Assembly: GCA_905221615.1 (NCBI GenBank)
Contig: CAJNDT010000986.1
Span: forward strand, 1-64,000
From: Symbiodinium sp. CCMP2592
Lineage: Eukaryota > Sar > Dinophyceae > Suessiales > Symbiodiniaceae
Direction of reading: 5' to 3'
Length of the DNA stretch: 64,000 bases
Numbering within the stretch: position 1 is the stretch's first letter; every line of letters starts with the position of its first letter. A program made the translations under genes and the position numbers. The notes beneath the pieces were generated by a model. It saw only the letters and a program-made list of their open reading frames with translations, did not search any database and was not told the DNA's origin. Shown piece after piece: positions 51,414 through 62,368 of this stretch.

Positions 51414-51668
51414 TCAGCGCGCAGTCACGTCACATCTCCCGCCGCGAGTCGCTGAAAGCTCCCGGCTCCACGATAGAGGGCCGAAAGCACCACGTGAGCA
51501 GACGAGAAGCTCTCTTGATCCACATCCTGGCACAACAGGAAAAAATTGCTGACGGGCCCCGGGAGAAGGAAAACGATTGTCCTTCTTGGAGCCCCAGCGC
51601 CGCAGGAATTCGCGAAATGCCTTCTTCAAGAACGTCTGGAGCAGAGGCATGGCATGCAGCTTTGACAA
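51414..51668 (-). CDS. Possible downstream exon of the SAM-like protein gene
   Basis: The segment MSKLHAMPLLQTFLKKAFREFLRRWGSKKDNRF is a strongly amphipathic basic helix. A competing frame over the same bases reads MRLVKAACHASAPDVLEEGISRIPAALGL. One of the two may be a later exon of the gene starting at 52984. Confidence 0.25.
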   Translation of the reverse strand: MSKLHAMPLLQTFLKKAFREFLRRWGSKKDNRFPSPGARQQFFPVVPGCGSRELLVCSRGAFGPLSWSRELSATRGGRCDVTAR

Positions 51669-52195
51669 GCCTCATCGGCGGAGACATGTCCAGCCTTGCA
51701 CGGCGACAACAGATTGTCTAAGGCCTTTCTGCAGTCGCCGGCCGCCTTGACAGCGGGCAGCTCACGCGCAGCAAGGCGCCTTCGGGACCCCACGAGGCCC
51801 GTTTTAACACTCAAACTCACACACGGCGACGATGCATCGCTTCGGCGAGTACCAGTACTTGCCTGCGCAGCGCCTGGACCGCGAGGGTTCCACGGATGTC
51901 TCCTGCGGTGATCGCTTCTCATGGGTCTCTGTTGCCTTCGCACTGCAGATTTCACACCATCAAATAAATCATCATCGCAAACCTCCGAGGTCGAAGAAGA
52001 TGTTTGAGACCTCCTGCGCCCGCGGCCCCCGCAACGGCCCATGGATTGCAGCGACCACGGCGTCTGCTGAAGGAGGTCCACGGGCTTCTGCCCCTTTGGC
52101 AGCCCTTCGAACGGCCGAGGCAACCTCTTTCAAGCATGCTCGGCTCAACGTTCAACGACACACGCAGCTAAGGCAGAAGACTGGCAGACGTCTGC

Positions 52196-52984
52196 TCAGC
52201 GCTCGACCTGCGCAGTGCTGAAGCTCGGCACGCCGAGCACTCGCAGTGCCGATTGGAGGCAGTTGGCATCCACCGTCTCCCGGTGCTGGAGGCCCAAGGC
52301 GGAAAGCAAGTGCGAGGCCCAAGCATCGCCGCAATGGCGACGCAGAGCGAGTAGCAGATCTGAGCCCGGGCGTTCCTTTATGGCCGTGGGTGTTTGCTTC
52401 GCGGACTTCGGGGCATCTTTGTCCCCAGGGGCCAAACGCTCCCGGCTTAGGCCAAGGCGCCTCTGCAGCTCGGACTCCAAGCCGACGGGCAGGGCCAAGC
52501 GCGCCCAGCCCTCCGAGCCCAGGGTAAGGAGCTGCTTGGGGGTCTCTAACCATTCTCGATGCAAGCGTGCCACGAGCTTGTCTGCCTCACTCACCGGTCG
52601 CCGCAAGGACACGCAAGCTTCCCGGACCAAGCTTCGAAGCGTCCGATCCGCGGGAGCTGGCCCATGTGGCCCGCCGGCGGGCACCTCTTGTACGGCCCCG
52701 GCCCGGCCCGCTGGGCCCGTGCCCGGGCGTGGGCCTTTCTTGTGTCGAAGATCCAGCTCGTCCACAGCAAGGGGCAGAGGCGTCGCGACGGATGAGTCCT
52801 CCGATGGCTCCCTTGCTTTGGCCTTGAGCCTGTCCCATGGTTTGAAGCGGTCCAAGCCGATGGCATCCTCGTGCAAGTCCCAGTCCATGGCTGGGTAGCT
52901 CGGCCGGGACACTGAACGATAGACAACACGTTGTCGATATTGAAATATTATTCGAGCTTGCTCGGCTTGCGTGATGGCACCCAT
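52196..52984 (-). CDS. SAM-like helical protein (N-terminal exon)
   Basis: The frame begins at a real ATG and stays open for 262 codons. An acidic, proline-containing N-terminus is followed by LVREACVSLRRPVSEADKLVARLHREWLETPKQLLTLGSEGWARLALPVGLESELQRRLGL, which has the five-helix pattern and the W-L-LPVGL-EL-RL signature of SAM-like domains common in dinoflagellate proteins. A second helical unit, DLLLALRRHCGDAWASHLLSALGLQHRETVDANCLQSALRVLGV, resembles an EF-hand-related helix pair without a calcium loop. It is probably a cytosolic protein-interaction module. The stop at 52196 may lie in an intron, because the helical unit seems to continue. Confidence 0.55.
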   Translation of the reverse strand: MGAITQAEQARIIFQYRQRVVYRSVSRPSYPAMDWDLHEDAIGLDRFKPWDRLKAKAREPSEDSSVATPLPLAVDELDLRHKKGPRPGTGPAGRAGAVQEVPAGGPHGPAPADRTLRSLVREACVSLRRPVSEADKLVARLHREWLETPKQLLTLGSEGWARLALPVGLESELQRRLGLSRERLAPGDKDAPKSAKQTPTAIKERPGSDLLLALRRHCGDAWASHLLSALGLQHRETVDANCLQSALRVLGVPSFSTAQVER

Positions 52985-53608
52985 CCTCCGTGCTTGTGAC
53001 CCATCTTCGAGTCTTATGCCCTACAGCTTCTATCTATGCTGCCTGGAACCAGTCTTGAAGCCGAAATTACATATCTCGGAAATGCTCCGGCCGCCGGCAT
53101 ACTACGCTCGCGAAGAATATCAACTCCGTGGAGGAGCAAGGTGTTGGCAAAGTTTCCGTGGGCGAGTCTTGACTCAAAAAGCCTCCTCTTTGAGGCAGCG
53201 ATTTGCCGTCAAGGAAAATCGCTTGGATTCGTAGGCTTCTGCCCCGAAGATGCATGAACGAGGTGACACGTAGTAAGTGCTACAAGCACATGGCCAGAAC
53301 ACCAACTCTGCTAACTGTGCGCAACCTTACAGACCTTGCGGCTGTGGCACAGCACAACCTTTCGGTGTGCAGTGGTGCCCCCTTAGTGCCATCTGACAGG
53401 CTGCGGGAGAAAGCGCTGAATTGGACCCGACGGCTCTCAGAGGTGTTCGGATACAGGTGAGACAGGCAGCGCTGCCAAAAACTATCCACTGCGTACAGTG
53501 CACAAAGAAGACAAGGTCACAAACAGCTCCTCCGACCTTCATGGTGTTCATCCTTGCACCTGCAGGCACAAGCAACATCAGAGGTTGCCACCCAATGAAT
53601 CGCCGATT

Positions 53609-54040
53609 CTATGAATCCCCCGCCTCGGCGACGCCCTTGGCCTCGGCGCCCTCCTTCGCTTCCTCCGGCCGTGCTTCTGCGTCTCTGGCGGAATCCCGGG
53701 AGCTCTTTGAATTCTTGGAGTGCTTGGAGCCCTGCAGACGCACCTCCGCCGGGGGCACGACGGGGAGTGCCGGGGCCGGGGCCGGGGCGGTGGAAGAGGA
53801 GGCAAAGCTCTTCGCATGGGCGTCCAAAGCCTGGGCTGCCCTCGCATCGGGTAAGAAATCCTGCGCGTGGGCTCGCAGCGCCCCTGCTGTCAAGGCATCA
53901 GGTGAAAAGTTCTGCGCGTGCGCTCCGAGTGCCTTCGCTGCGAGTGCGGTGCGGGGGCTAACTGATCGACTCCTACCTGACGAGGAGTCTCCGGAACTGG
54001 AAGACGGCGAATGCAGACTGCTGTGGCTGCTGGAGCCGCC
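53609..54040 (-). CDS. Ser-rich protein with AHA-x-x-F tandem repeats
   Basis: The open frame is preceded by a good acceptor (TTGCAG) rather than an ATG, so this is an internal or last exon. A Ser-rich start leads to three 17-18 residue repeats: ALGAHAQNFSPDALTAG, ALRAHAQDFLPDARAAQ and ALDAHAKSFASS. A Pro/Ala stretch and a charged Lys/Ser tail (SKHSKNSKSSRDSARDAEAR) follow, ending in a stop. The gene lies just downstream of the 976-aa membrane protein on the same strand, and its function is unknown. Confidence 0.5.
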   Translation of the reverse strand, partial: GGSSSHSSLHSPSSSSGDSSSGRSRSVSPRTALAAKALGAHAQNFSPDALTAGALRAHAQDFLPDARAAQALDAHAKSFASSSTAPAPAPALPVVPPAEVRLQGSKHSKNSKSSRDSARDAEARPEEAKEGAEAKGVAEAGDS

Positions 54041-54331
54041 CTCCTGCAAGAAGCTCTGCTATGCGAAGAGACACGTTTTATTCCTAGCGGCCTAGCGGCT
54101 GCCATGCTAGAACCTTGACAGCTCAAGAATGGCAGACCGCACAAGTATGGCAGGCTTTGGGCTAGGTCAATGACGCAAGATGGCAAAGCGGCAAGACAAA
54201 GGATTCTGGCCGCTAGCCGGTCGAGTGCATCCCGAATGGCCGGCGGCAAGCAAGACAAGACGAACAGGTGCGCTCAGTGAACAGATTGCTCTCGCGTGAC
54301 TCTTGCTCCCATAACCAATTTCACGACAGCA

Positions 54332-57262
54332 TTACACAGATTGACATGCCCCGCTGTCCTCCGCATCTGAGCCCTCCGGGGTGGATGCTTCAGACCAGGA
54401 CTTGTTGTCCTCATCCTCGTTCTTGGGATCATCCTCTCGTGGTGTGTCTGATATCTCCCACGAGCCGCTCTTCCGGGATGCCATCTTTTTCGGCGACTTT
54501 TTGGCCATGGCCAGGTAAGGGTTCTCTGAGGCCTTGACGGCCGCCACCTCGCGCAACGCACTACCATCCTTTGTCAAGATGGTGGGCGCCGCCTCCTGTG
54601 TTGCCGAGGTGCCCTCTTCAACCGGCACCTTCCCCTCCTCCTGCAGGGCCTCGGGTACAACCTTCCCTGCGTTCTGGATACGCCGGCGCTGGTACTTGAA
54701 AGTGAAGCGAACGGCCAAGACCATGGCAGCGAGCAGCAGTAGGAAGAGAACGGCATAGAACCAAATCGGAGGAGTCCAAGGCTCGGCTCCCGCCGCTCCC
54801 GCTGCGAAGGAAGTGGAGCGCTTTGGCGCCAGGACGAGATCCTCCTCCTCTTCGACAATTATGACGCCCTGGCGGCTGGTGGTTGGTATCAGGGGGATGG
54901 TGGTGGCAGTCTGTGTGTGAAGGGTGGTGCGAGTGGTTGGAGGGAAAGTTGATGTTTCGGGTGCTGAGCCGAAGATGGGTCGCAGACCGCTGCAGAGCCC
55001 ATCTTCCGGCAGTTTGTACAAGACGTCCCGTGTGTCCGACAACAGCGGCCAGGGCGGTGTGCCGTCGGGAACATCAATCTCCAACAAGAGGCGAAGCACC
55101 GTACCCTCATCGATCTGAAGCAATCTTGCTGTCGTCCCATCTCGGGCAGTGAGAACCCAAAAGCCGTCCAACGGCAGCAAAGCAGCCGGAACTATCTCGG
55201 GTGCTTTCTCAGCTTGAATTTGGGCCAACGGCATGCAAGTGCCACGCTCGTGCCGCGTCACGAAAGGAAGGGTTCCTTCCTGGGGAGGCTCCACAGACGT
55301 GTCCGCTGCGTCGAAGGCACCTGACAACCTCTTCAAGCGGAGCTCCACGTGGGGCTGCGGAAAAGCTCCAGAAGGAGCTTCCCCGGTTTCTGCGCCAGCT
55401 TGCAAGGGATCCGGAAGCTGGGATGCTGGCAGTGAAATCAAGAAGGCCTTGGCGTCCGCATGCATCATCCAGTGATCCCGCAATGCCGGCGCCATAAGTC
55501 GTAGCATCGCACTGCCTGTCTGAACCAACCCAGCATAAGCGACCGGATGCAGATCGGAGCTGATGTCAATTCTGAGGTATGCCTGTGAACGCGTGGCAGC
55601 ATGCAATTCCTGGTCACCGATGGCAGCCTCAAGCTTTGCGGCGGCTGCAGCCGAGGCTTCGAAAAGAGCCATGGCCGGACTACCCGCGGAATGCAAGCTC
55701 CAAGGGGACCAAGGCCGGCGCCAACTCCACGTCGCTGGGCCGGCACTGTAGCCGTCGTCACGCTGTCCCGAAACCCAAGCGGTTAAAAGCTCCAGGCGGC
55801 TCAGGCGACGCCGTGCCAACAAGGCTGCGGAGCGACGGCTCAGGTCGAGTGCTGAGCGCAGTTTGCGGAGCTCGTGCCAGTGCCAGGCTGCCTCGGGTCG
55901 GTCGCTACCCGCCGAACTACTCATGTTGGACCACTTGGACCACTGCAAGATCACTTCGATGTGCGATGCAATGTGTGTTGCCTGGGCAGATGCCGCTGCA
56001 GAAATGCTTGGCTCCTTCTGAATGTCCCGCACATCTATCACTTGCAGCAGCAGCTCCTCGAAAATCCGTATTCTGCCCCAGGCCATCTGCAGGATCTCAG
56101 TTGAGGCTCTCTTCAGCCGCAAGTCTTCGACGCGAGGATCGATCCACGGGCGCACTGCCTGCGGACCAAAACCGTCCCAAGCATCCTCCAGCGCCAACTC
56201 TTCCGAGACCTGTCGTGCCACAAAGGACAGGCACCAACCACGGTTGCCACAGCTTGCCGGCTGAGATATATTTGGCAAAGGCCCCGCAAAGAGCATGGAA
56301 CCCTCTCGGGCATAGGGTTCCAACACCTCCTCCGTGAAGGCTGCGACTTGGTCAACAGCTCCATGCATGATCGGCAAGAGGCGACTCAGCGCTGAGGTTC
56401 CGAAGTCTGTTTGGTTCTCCAGCTCCAGTCGAAGCTCCTCTGCGAAGGAGAACCAGCTCTCGGCCACCTCCACGAAGGGCTCCCAGACTCGCTTGCGTGT
56501 GTCGGCGATCGGCACGGCCCCTGGCATTGACAGGCCGCCTCCCAGAGGGGGCATCATGTTAGGCGGCCAGGCTGCCGAATCCACTTGCACAAGCAAGCGC
56601 CACTCCAGGCCATGATACCAGGACTGGCCCCATGTCCCCAACATCATCAAGGCCATTGAGCCGATCCTCTGTAACACATCGATGCTCTTCTGCTCCTTCT
56701 CCACGAGGTCTGTAGCATTCACCAAGTCTTGGAGTTCTCTTCGGAGCTTCCAAGTTGCTGCCTGTGCCATCCGCACGACGCTAAAGCCGGCAGCCTCGGC
56801 ACTTTCACCCAGGAGCTTGTCGATCTCCTGCAACTCCCGCAACTTGGGAGCCAAGAGCTGCACAGAGCTCGACACCTCGGACTGCCACTGAGCCCTCAAA
56901 GCCTCCGCCCCCGCTGCTGCCTGAAGGGCTTCACGCTTCAGCTCTTCCAGCAAAGCCTCGGCACTCTCCTCCGTGAAGTCCAGCAAGACCGGGCCAGTTG
57001 TCGTCGTGCTCGTGTCCGCTGTCGCATTGCTGCTACTGCTGCTGCTCGCATTGCTTCCGCTTGCATTGCTGCTTGCATTGCCCTGGCTTTCGTTCGCCTC
57101 ATCCGAGGGCTCTTCGGTGGTATTCGGGGAACTGGGCCCAGTACCGTTGGAAGTGCTGTTCGAGAGCAGCCGCTCTGGTGCAGCAAACAAGGGCTGAACA
57201 AGGGACCGCCACACTGTCAGATTGGGAGGAATCAGCTGCACCATCACCTGATGTGCCAACAT
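54332..57262 (-). CDS. Large single-pass (type I) membrane protein, 976 aa in one exon
   Basis: An uninterrupted 2.9-kb frame with strongly protein-like composition. The N-terminal part holds an Asn/Ser/Thr-rich stretch (residues about 30-90) with many N-glycosylation sequons. A long helical ectodomain with conserved-looking Trp and Leu follows, with few Cys (for example CGNRGWC). A Thr/Pro stalk comes next, then one membrane helix WFYAVLFLLLLAAMVLAVRF near residue 815, followed by basic KYQRRR (stop-transfer) and an acidic/Ser-rich cytoplasmic tail ending EDSGACQSV. The ATG lies in ATGTTGGCACATCAG just before a CAG/GTG that looks like an acceptor, and no signal peptide is visible, so upstream exons probably supply it. 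No family is recognised. The lack of introns contrasts with its neighbours. Confidence 0.85.
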   Translation of the reverse strand: MLAHQVMVQLIPPNLTVWRSLVQPLFAAPERLLSNSTSNGTGPSSPNTTEEPSDEANESQGNASSNASGSNASSSSSSNATADTSTTTTGPVLLDFTEESAEALLEELKREALQAAAGAEALRAQWQSEVSSSVQLLAPKLRELQEIDKLLGESAEAAGFSVVRMAQAATWKLRRELQDLVNATDLVEKEQKSIDVLQRIGSMALMMLGTWGQSWYHGLEWRLLVQVDSAAWPPNMMPPLGGGLSMPGAVPIADTRKRVWEPFVEVAESWFSFAEELRLELENQTDFGTSALSRLLPIMHGAVDQVAAFTEEVLEPYAREGSMLFAGPLPNISQPASCGNRGWCLSFVARQVSEELALEDAWDGFGPQAVRPWIDPRVEDLRLKRASTEILQMAWGRIRIFEELLLQVIDVRDIQKEPSISAAASAQATHIASHIEVILQWSKWSNMSSSAGSDRPEAAWHWHELRKLRSALDLSRRSAALLARRRLSRLELLTAWVSGQRDDGYSAGPATWSWRRPWSPWSLHSAGSPAMALFEASAAAAAKLEAAIGDQELHAATRSQAYLRIDISSDLHPVAYAGLVQTGSAMLRLMAPALRDHWMMHADAKAFLISLPASQLPDPLQAGAETGEAPSGAFPQPHVELRLKRLSGAFDAADTSVEPPQEGTLPFVTRHERGTCMPLAQIQAEKAPEIVPAALLPLDGFWVLTARDGTTARLLQIDEGTVLRLLLEIDVPDGTPPWPLLSDTRDVLYKLPEDGLCSGLRPIFGSAPETSTFPPTTRTTLHTQTATTIPLIPTTSRQGVIIVEEEEDLVLAPKRSTSFAAGAAGAEPWTPPIWFYAVLFLLLLAAMVLAVRFTFKYQRRRIQNAGKVVPEALQEEGKVPVEEGTSATQEAAPTILTKDGSALREVAAVKASENPYLAMAKKSPKKMASRKSGSWEISDTPREDDPKNEDEDNKSWSEASTPEGSDAEDSGACQSV

Positions 57263-57717
57263 ACATCAAACACTGCCGCCATCTCAGGCTAGTGCGAGGA
57301 TGCCCACTAGGAACAAAAAATCACGAGCCGGCGTCGCCTCGTGGATTTGCTCCATGTCGAGAAGCCGCTCACCAGCCTGGGAGAAAGCCAAGAAAGGGAA
57401 GAGCTTCACGCCGCGGCACTTCCCGCGACACGCCCCCGCCCGCCACTGCAGACACACTCTCTTCAGCCAACCCTTTTTTCCTCTCTCTTCCTGCTTTGCC
57501 CTACTGTACCATTTTGTCGGGTGTGCGAATCATCTTGGAAATGCTCCCTCAACATCAAAAGAGTCGAAGAGCCTCGTGCAGTAGAATAGAAATACAAGCG
57601 ACCGGCATGAGGGAACCCTCGTGAAATCATAAAGTCCGCCGGCCCACCAAAAGTGATGACCGACCGGTTCACTCGTCTCGTCTGGAAGGCTCGGCAGAAA
57701 TGGGTCCCTGGCTTCCT

Positions 57718-59974
57718 TCACGGGGAAGGCGGCTCCCAGTGCGGCGATGTCGGCACTGCCGGAGGAGTGCAGCAACGCAAACGGCCTGAGTCGGAGAGGC
57801 GGTCTCGGATCCCAAAGAAACTTCCGAGTCTCCGCGCGATTGGTGCCCTGTATACAGCTTTAGCTCCACGCAACAAGCTGCGCTGACCAGCAGGCAAGCC
57901 CAATTGCAGCGCCTGGCACTCCGGAGATCTACGGCTCCACAACGGATCCCGACTCTTCGTCCCCGGCCTTGCTCCGTTCGCATGCTTCCCAGGTCCCTGA
58001 GAGACGGACTCACGGCCAGGCGCAGGCGGCCAGTAACATGTTGTGGCTGCGGCGTGGCTGTGGCGTCTGAGAGCCCAGCCCTCGATGTCACCACTGTGCG
58101 ACGCACAGGTGTCGCTCAGCAAGGTATGGGCAGCCTGCAGGTGGAGCAGGGCACCGAGGGCACCAATACCCTGCAAGAGGCCCATGACAACTATGACAAC
58201 CCTCATGCCGCATGCCTGCCAGCTGCCGGAGGAGATGTCGTCTGCAGCCACATCCACCGCAGCCTCGCATGCCAAGAGGGCTGCACTCTGGAGAGAAGGG
58301 CCCTCATGGCTCTCTGTTGGCATGGCTCTCTTCGTCTCCTGCAAGTCCAGGAGGTGGCCGGCCAAGCTGAGATCCTCGGAGTCGGCAAAAAGCGGAGCCA
58401 CGGACGTGGCCGCGCAGCAGCTCCTCCGGCCAGCACCAAACCGCTCTGCAGCACCACGTCCGTCCGTGCCAGGAAAGCGCGCGCGCTTGCGCGGTCAGTC
58501 CCGCCAGCATCGAAGAAGAAGACCCTCAGGAAGTAGCCGGAAGCCTGGCATCGAAAGGATGCTCAGGCGGTTCCTATAAAGCTTCGAAGCGGAGGCCTCG
58601 GGCAGGCCGCTAGGCAGCTGGAGCCCTCTCTTCGTCAGCACCGCGTTCGGAGCGTCCAGAGAAGACTCCTGCCTTGGGCATTGCGTGGGCTCTGCTGCTC
58701 TGCTGCTCTGCGAGCTCTGCGCGCTCCAAACGACGGTGTCTCTGAGGCTCCGGCTCCAGCTCTGCGGAGAACCAGTCCCCGAGCTGGGCCACCTGTAACA
58801 AGTCGAACAACGGATCCCAGCGGATCGCAGTGGTGTACCACTGAGAGTCGCCTCTGCACCGGCGAAGTTGTCGATCTCGCGTCGATACAGCGCCAGCCGC
58901 CAGAATCCGGAGAGACAGAGGCTCGCCTCGGCCTCGCTCCGAACCCTTGTAGGCTTTAGAAGTGTCTGAAGTGTTGGCTGAGGCCTGAGCAGTGCAATTT
59001 CCGTATTCTGCATCAAGCTGCCGCAGAGACAAGCCATGCATTGTCCACCGGGCAGAGACGGATGCACCCTCGCAGCTTCGCTCGTCGCAAGACGTCTTAG
59101 AACAGAACAGCGCTGAAAGATCAATGCCTCGCAGAGTGCATCGGGGTCGGCTGCCGTCGGACATCTGGCAGCGCCCTTCAGGTTGTGCTTAACTCGTGTG
59201 TATGGCAGCCTGAGGCCTCCTGAGGCCTCCTATACGCCTCTTGCACACTCAAGAGCACAGGAATGGCCTGCAAGTTCAGCTGGGCGGCCATGCGCACCTT
59301 AACAACAGGCCATCCTCCCTTGAACCCTCCTGTGTCTTCGAATTGGAGGTCTATAGACGAAGTTCAACGGCTCCGCAGCAGAGGCGACTCTTTGAGACGC
59401 GGACGCACCTGCCGGTGGCAGCAGCGCCGCAACCCACACGAACCTGCTGCGTGGCACTGAAACACTCCCGTTGCCTTGTCAACGGTTGGAGGGCTCAGGC
59501 GAAGACCCACGGACCGGACACTTGGAAGCCGTCCGCACTCATCTCTGTTTCATCTTCCGAGCACGTCTCGCAGTCCAAACATGCGCCCTCGGTATTGGCT
59601 ACCTGCACCAGGCACGCCGCGGGCACGCTGCCTGCTGCATACATGCTTGGAAACTGCCTCGTAGCGGCCCGTCCTGCAATCTGTGCACACCTTAGCCCGC
59701 CCAGCAGACACGAGCCGTCAGTGGAAGCAAGGGCTTGGGTGCGGGCACCAATCTGCTGTCCGCCACAGCCCCGGCGTTCGCCCTGAGCGGCCCACATCCA
59801 CACGTTCTGCGGCCTAGGCCTACACGTCCAAAGAAGAGTCTGCTTGCCCAACCTGGATACACGTGAAGCAGGTGCGGCAAAATGGTGCTGCAAAGAAGCT
59901 GCCTCGGGCTTCGAACTTGCAGTCGGTCTCACTGTTTTGAAACCACGGTGTCCGTTCCGGCTCACTGGCAGCAT
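57718..59974 (-). CDS. Cys-containing exons, possibly the 5' part of the 976-aa membrane protein
   Basis: Minus-strand segments look coding in changing frames: near 59495..59650 (LVQVANTEGACLDCETCSEDETEMSADGF), 58640..59160 (CTLRGIDLSALFCSKTSCDERSCEGASVSARWTMHGLSLRQL then WYTTAIRWDPLFDLLQVAQLGDWFSAEL) and 58100..58390 (DSEDLSLAGHLLDLQETKRAMPTESHEGP then MRVVIVVMGLLQGIGALGALLHLQAAHTLL). The Cys spacing suggests an extracellular, disulfide-bonded region. Together with the downstream type I membrane protein they could form one large surface protein whose 5' exons supply the signal peptide, but an independent gene is equally possible. Confidence 0.35.
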
Positions 59975-61194
59975 CGCAGCACGAGGGCGGCACCCCCTAC
60001 TATCTTCCTCACCCCCATTGCTCGGACTGGCATAGACTGAATGGACTGACGCTGCTCGACATTCATGACACAGAACCTGGTCACCTAAGCCACATGTCTG
60101 CTAAGGCTACCGAGCACCGCAGACACCACGAATAATAACAGCCAGTAGTCGAACGGAGCTTTGGGCCCTAGCCCTCACTCAGAAAAGCAAGAAGCCCAAG
60201 AAGCACACTGAAACAAGCTTGAGGTCCGGTTTACGTAAGCCACAGATCAGGAACATCCCACTCAAAACAGGTCGGACCAGGACTCGGAACCGCAAACGAC
60301 CAGCGCTACACACTCCACTGCACAATGCATGATGCTGCATGATGTCTGATGCTCCAACTTGCACCCAAACATATGCCAACTTGCTTAGACATCTGCCTGG
60401 CTGCGGGTTTTGTAACGTTTTGTAGCGTCTCTTTAGCATAACCGAACTGCGTGCTAACGCCAAAGCAACCAACCTTCCCTGCAGGAAAGCTGCCCCCGAC
60501 GCACGGTGAGCAATAACCCGGATCAGCCCCGCCTCGATTCACGATGGTTCAGAGGACACCAATGAGACTTGATGCAAACTTCTCATGCGCGCTCTTCAGG
60601 CCGACGCCACAGCCGACGCGCACATGCCCTCTCGGACAGCTCTCACATGCCTCCCATCAAATTTCGGGCCAAACATCGCAAAGAAAGGAAGCATAGCAAA
60701 CCATGCAGTTCACGGAAGGTCTCCACCTGGCAGGTGTCCGTCCAAGCACCTTCTAGCCTGACAGACAAACACGCAAAGTGCCGTGGCCACAATCATAAGC
60801 AGTGACTCTGTATAGGCGCACACCCCGCGTGTCAAGATTTCGGAATCCCTTGAACTAACACAAGAACACCGCCTTCAAGGCGAAGATCCCGTCAAAAACC
60901 GAAACTCTGTGCAAACAGTGGTACCAGTTCCGGTCCCGTCCAACGACGACAAATGTGCCGGAAAGACCCTATGGTCTTGAACTCGCTGCCAGCTTCACAT
61001 TCCACACACAGCCCGGCTGTTGCTGGACCACAGCCGCGGCGAATCCTGACGACTGCAGTGGTTGTTGCCCTGGCAGCACCGAGTCTCTTGGCGAGTTCCG
61101 GGCTTGCCAGCTTCGCAGGGCTGGCATTCCTCGCAACTGCTGCCAGGGCTTCCAGTCGGATTGAACCTCAAAAAGTCGCTTCAAGATGCAGACT
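59975..61194. other. No recognisable gene
   Basis: No domain or repeat is recognised. Two overlapping open frames on opposite strands at 60953..61274 are Cys/Ala-rich and contain a short inverted-repeat-like stretch; I could not choose between them. Confidence 0.35.
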
Positions 61195-62368
61195 TCATGC
61201 TGTGATGCTGTGCTGCCATGTGCTGCCGGGCCTGCCAGCTGCGCAGGTCTGGCAGACCCCAGCAAAGTAGGCATGACAGCCGACTATGACCTCCCAAGCA
61301 TTCGAGTAATCTGTCGCAAACACTCGTAGGACGCGTGCACCAGCCTCACCGGGATAGCACGTTGCACAGCAGGAAGCATAGAAGAGCTTGCCGTCGATGA
61401 TCCCATGAGTTGCCTTCCACAGAGGGCCCAGCATCTTCTTGACAGAAAACGCCTTTGCCCAGCTCTGCGCGCCTCGAAGCCTCGCAGGTATCCGTTGATG
61501 TTCCTTTGCTGGCGACAGCAGTGCAGCCTCAGAGGAACAGGGGGCCGTTCTTAGAGCCCTCTGCGAGCCGCAGATGACCCAGGCTCTCAGGTTCGCACTC
61601 GCGCCAGGCGGGGAAGACATCGTCGCTGTAGCAGGGGTTATTCCTTGATGGTGCAGGCTTGCAATTGCCGGGAATGGAGATGGCTCTGGGCTCCTGACTC
61701 CACAGCGTAATAGCCTGGATCACACTGTGCCTGGTACAGGCATTCGGTGGTGTAGCCTGGAAGCTTGAGATCACACATGAACAAGTGCCCACCTGTGCCC
61801 ACGAAAGTGCCCACTCTGAGTTTTGGACAGCTGTCGTCTGAGATTTGATCAATGTCATGCACTGTAAAATAAGCCGTCTCGCCTGGCGTGTGTGGAATAA
61901 GTCCATCTGTGAAGAGGTGAAAGAAGAAACACACGTCAACAGCACCAGTTGACAGCGCCATGGACCACAGGCCATAGGCATCCGTCGCCAGCTGACCGGA
62001 CAATTCTTGTGGTGGCGCATAGCCCGGGTGGCCGGCCACGCAGGCACCAATCCTAGGCAATCGGATCACTTCGCAGCAACCCATTTTTGATGTGAGGCAG
62101 CGGCCCCTCCAACCGCGGCTGCGTATACCTGGCTCAACGAGTGCCAGATTGAGAAGCTGTGCTCTAACCTGGGCTTCGCACCACATGCAATAGCCAGCAT
62201 CATTGCTTTCAGCAATGCAGCTGGTGCAAGACCTCTGCGCTCACAGTTGAACCAGATCAAGCCAGAACAGCAAACTGTGTAGGTGAATCAACGAGGTCGG
62301 CACACATGCTTGAAACATGCGCCGCTGGCTTGATGCAGCAGAGCAAGTGGCAAGAGATTGCGAAGCAT
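61195..62368 (-). CDS. Secreted Cys-rich protein, multi-exon
   Basis: An ATG at 62368 starts a signal-peptide-like sequence, MLRNLLPLALLHQASGACFKHVC. Later exons (61640..62150) encode a Cys-containing region, GCCEVIRLPRIGACVAGHPGYAPPQELSGQLATDAYGLWSMALSTGAVDVCFFF, then YFTVHDIDQISDDSCPKLRVGTFVGTGGHLFMCDLKLPGYTTECLYQAQCDPGYYAVESG. A further segment (61195..61480) reads GIIDGKLFYASCCATCYPGEAGARVLRVFATDYSNAWEVIVGCHAYFAGVCQTC. The many Cys and the signal peptide point to an extracellular or vesicle-lumen protein. Adhesion or lectin-like roles are possible, but no family motif is secure. Exon borders are unresolved. Confidence 0.55.
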
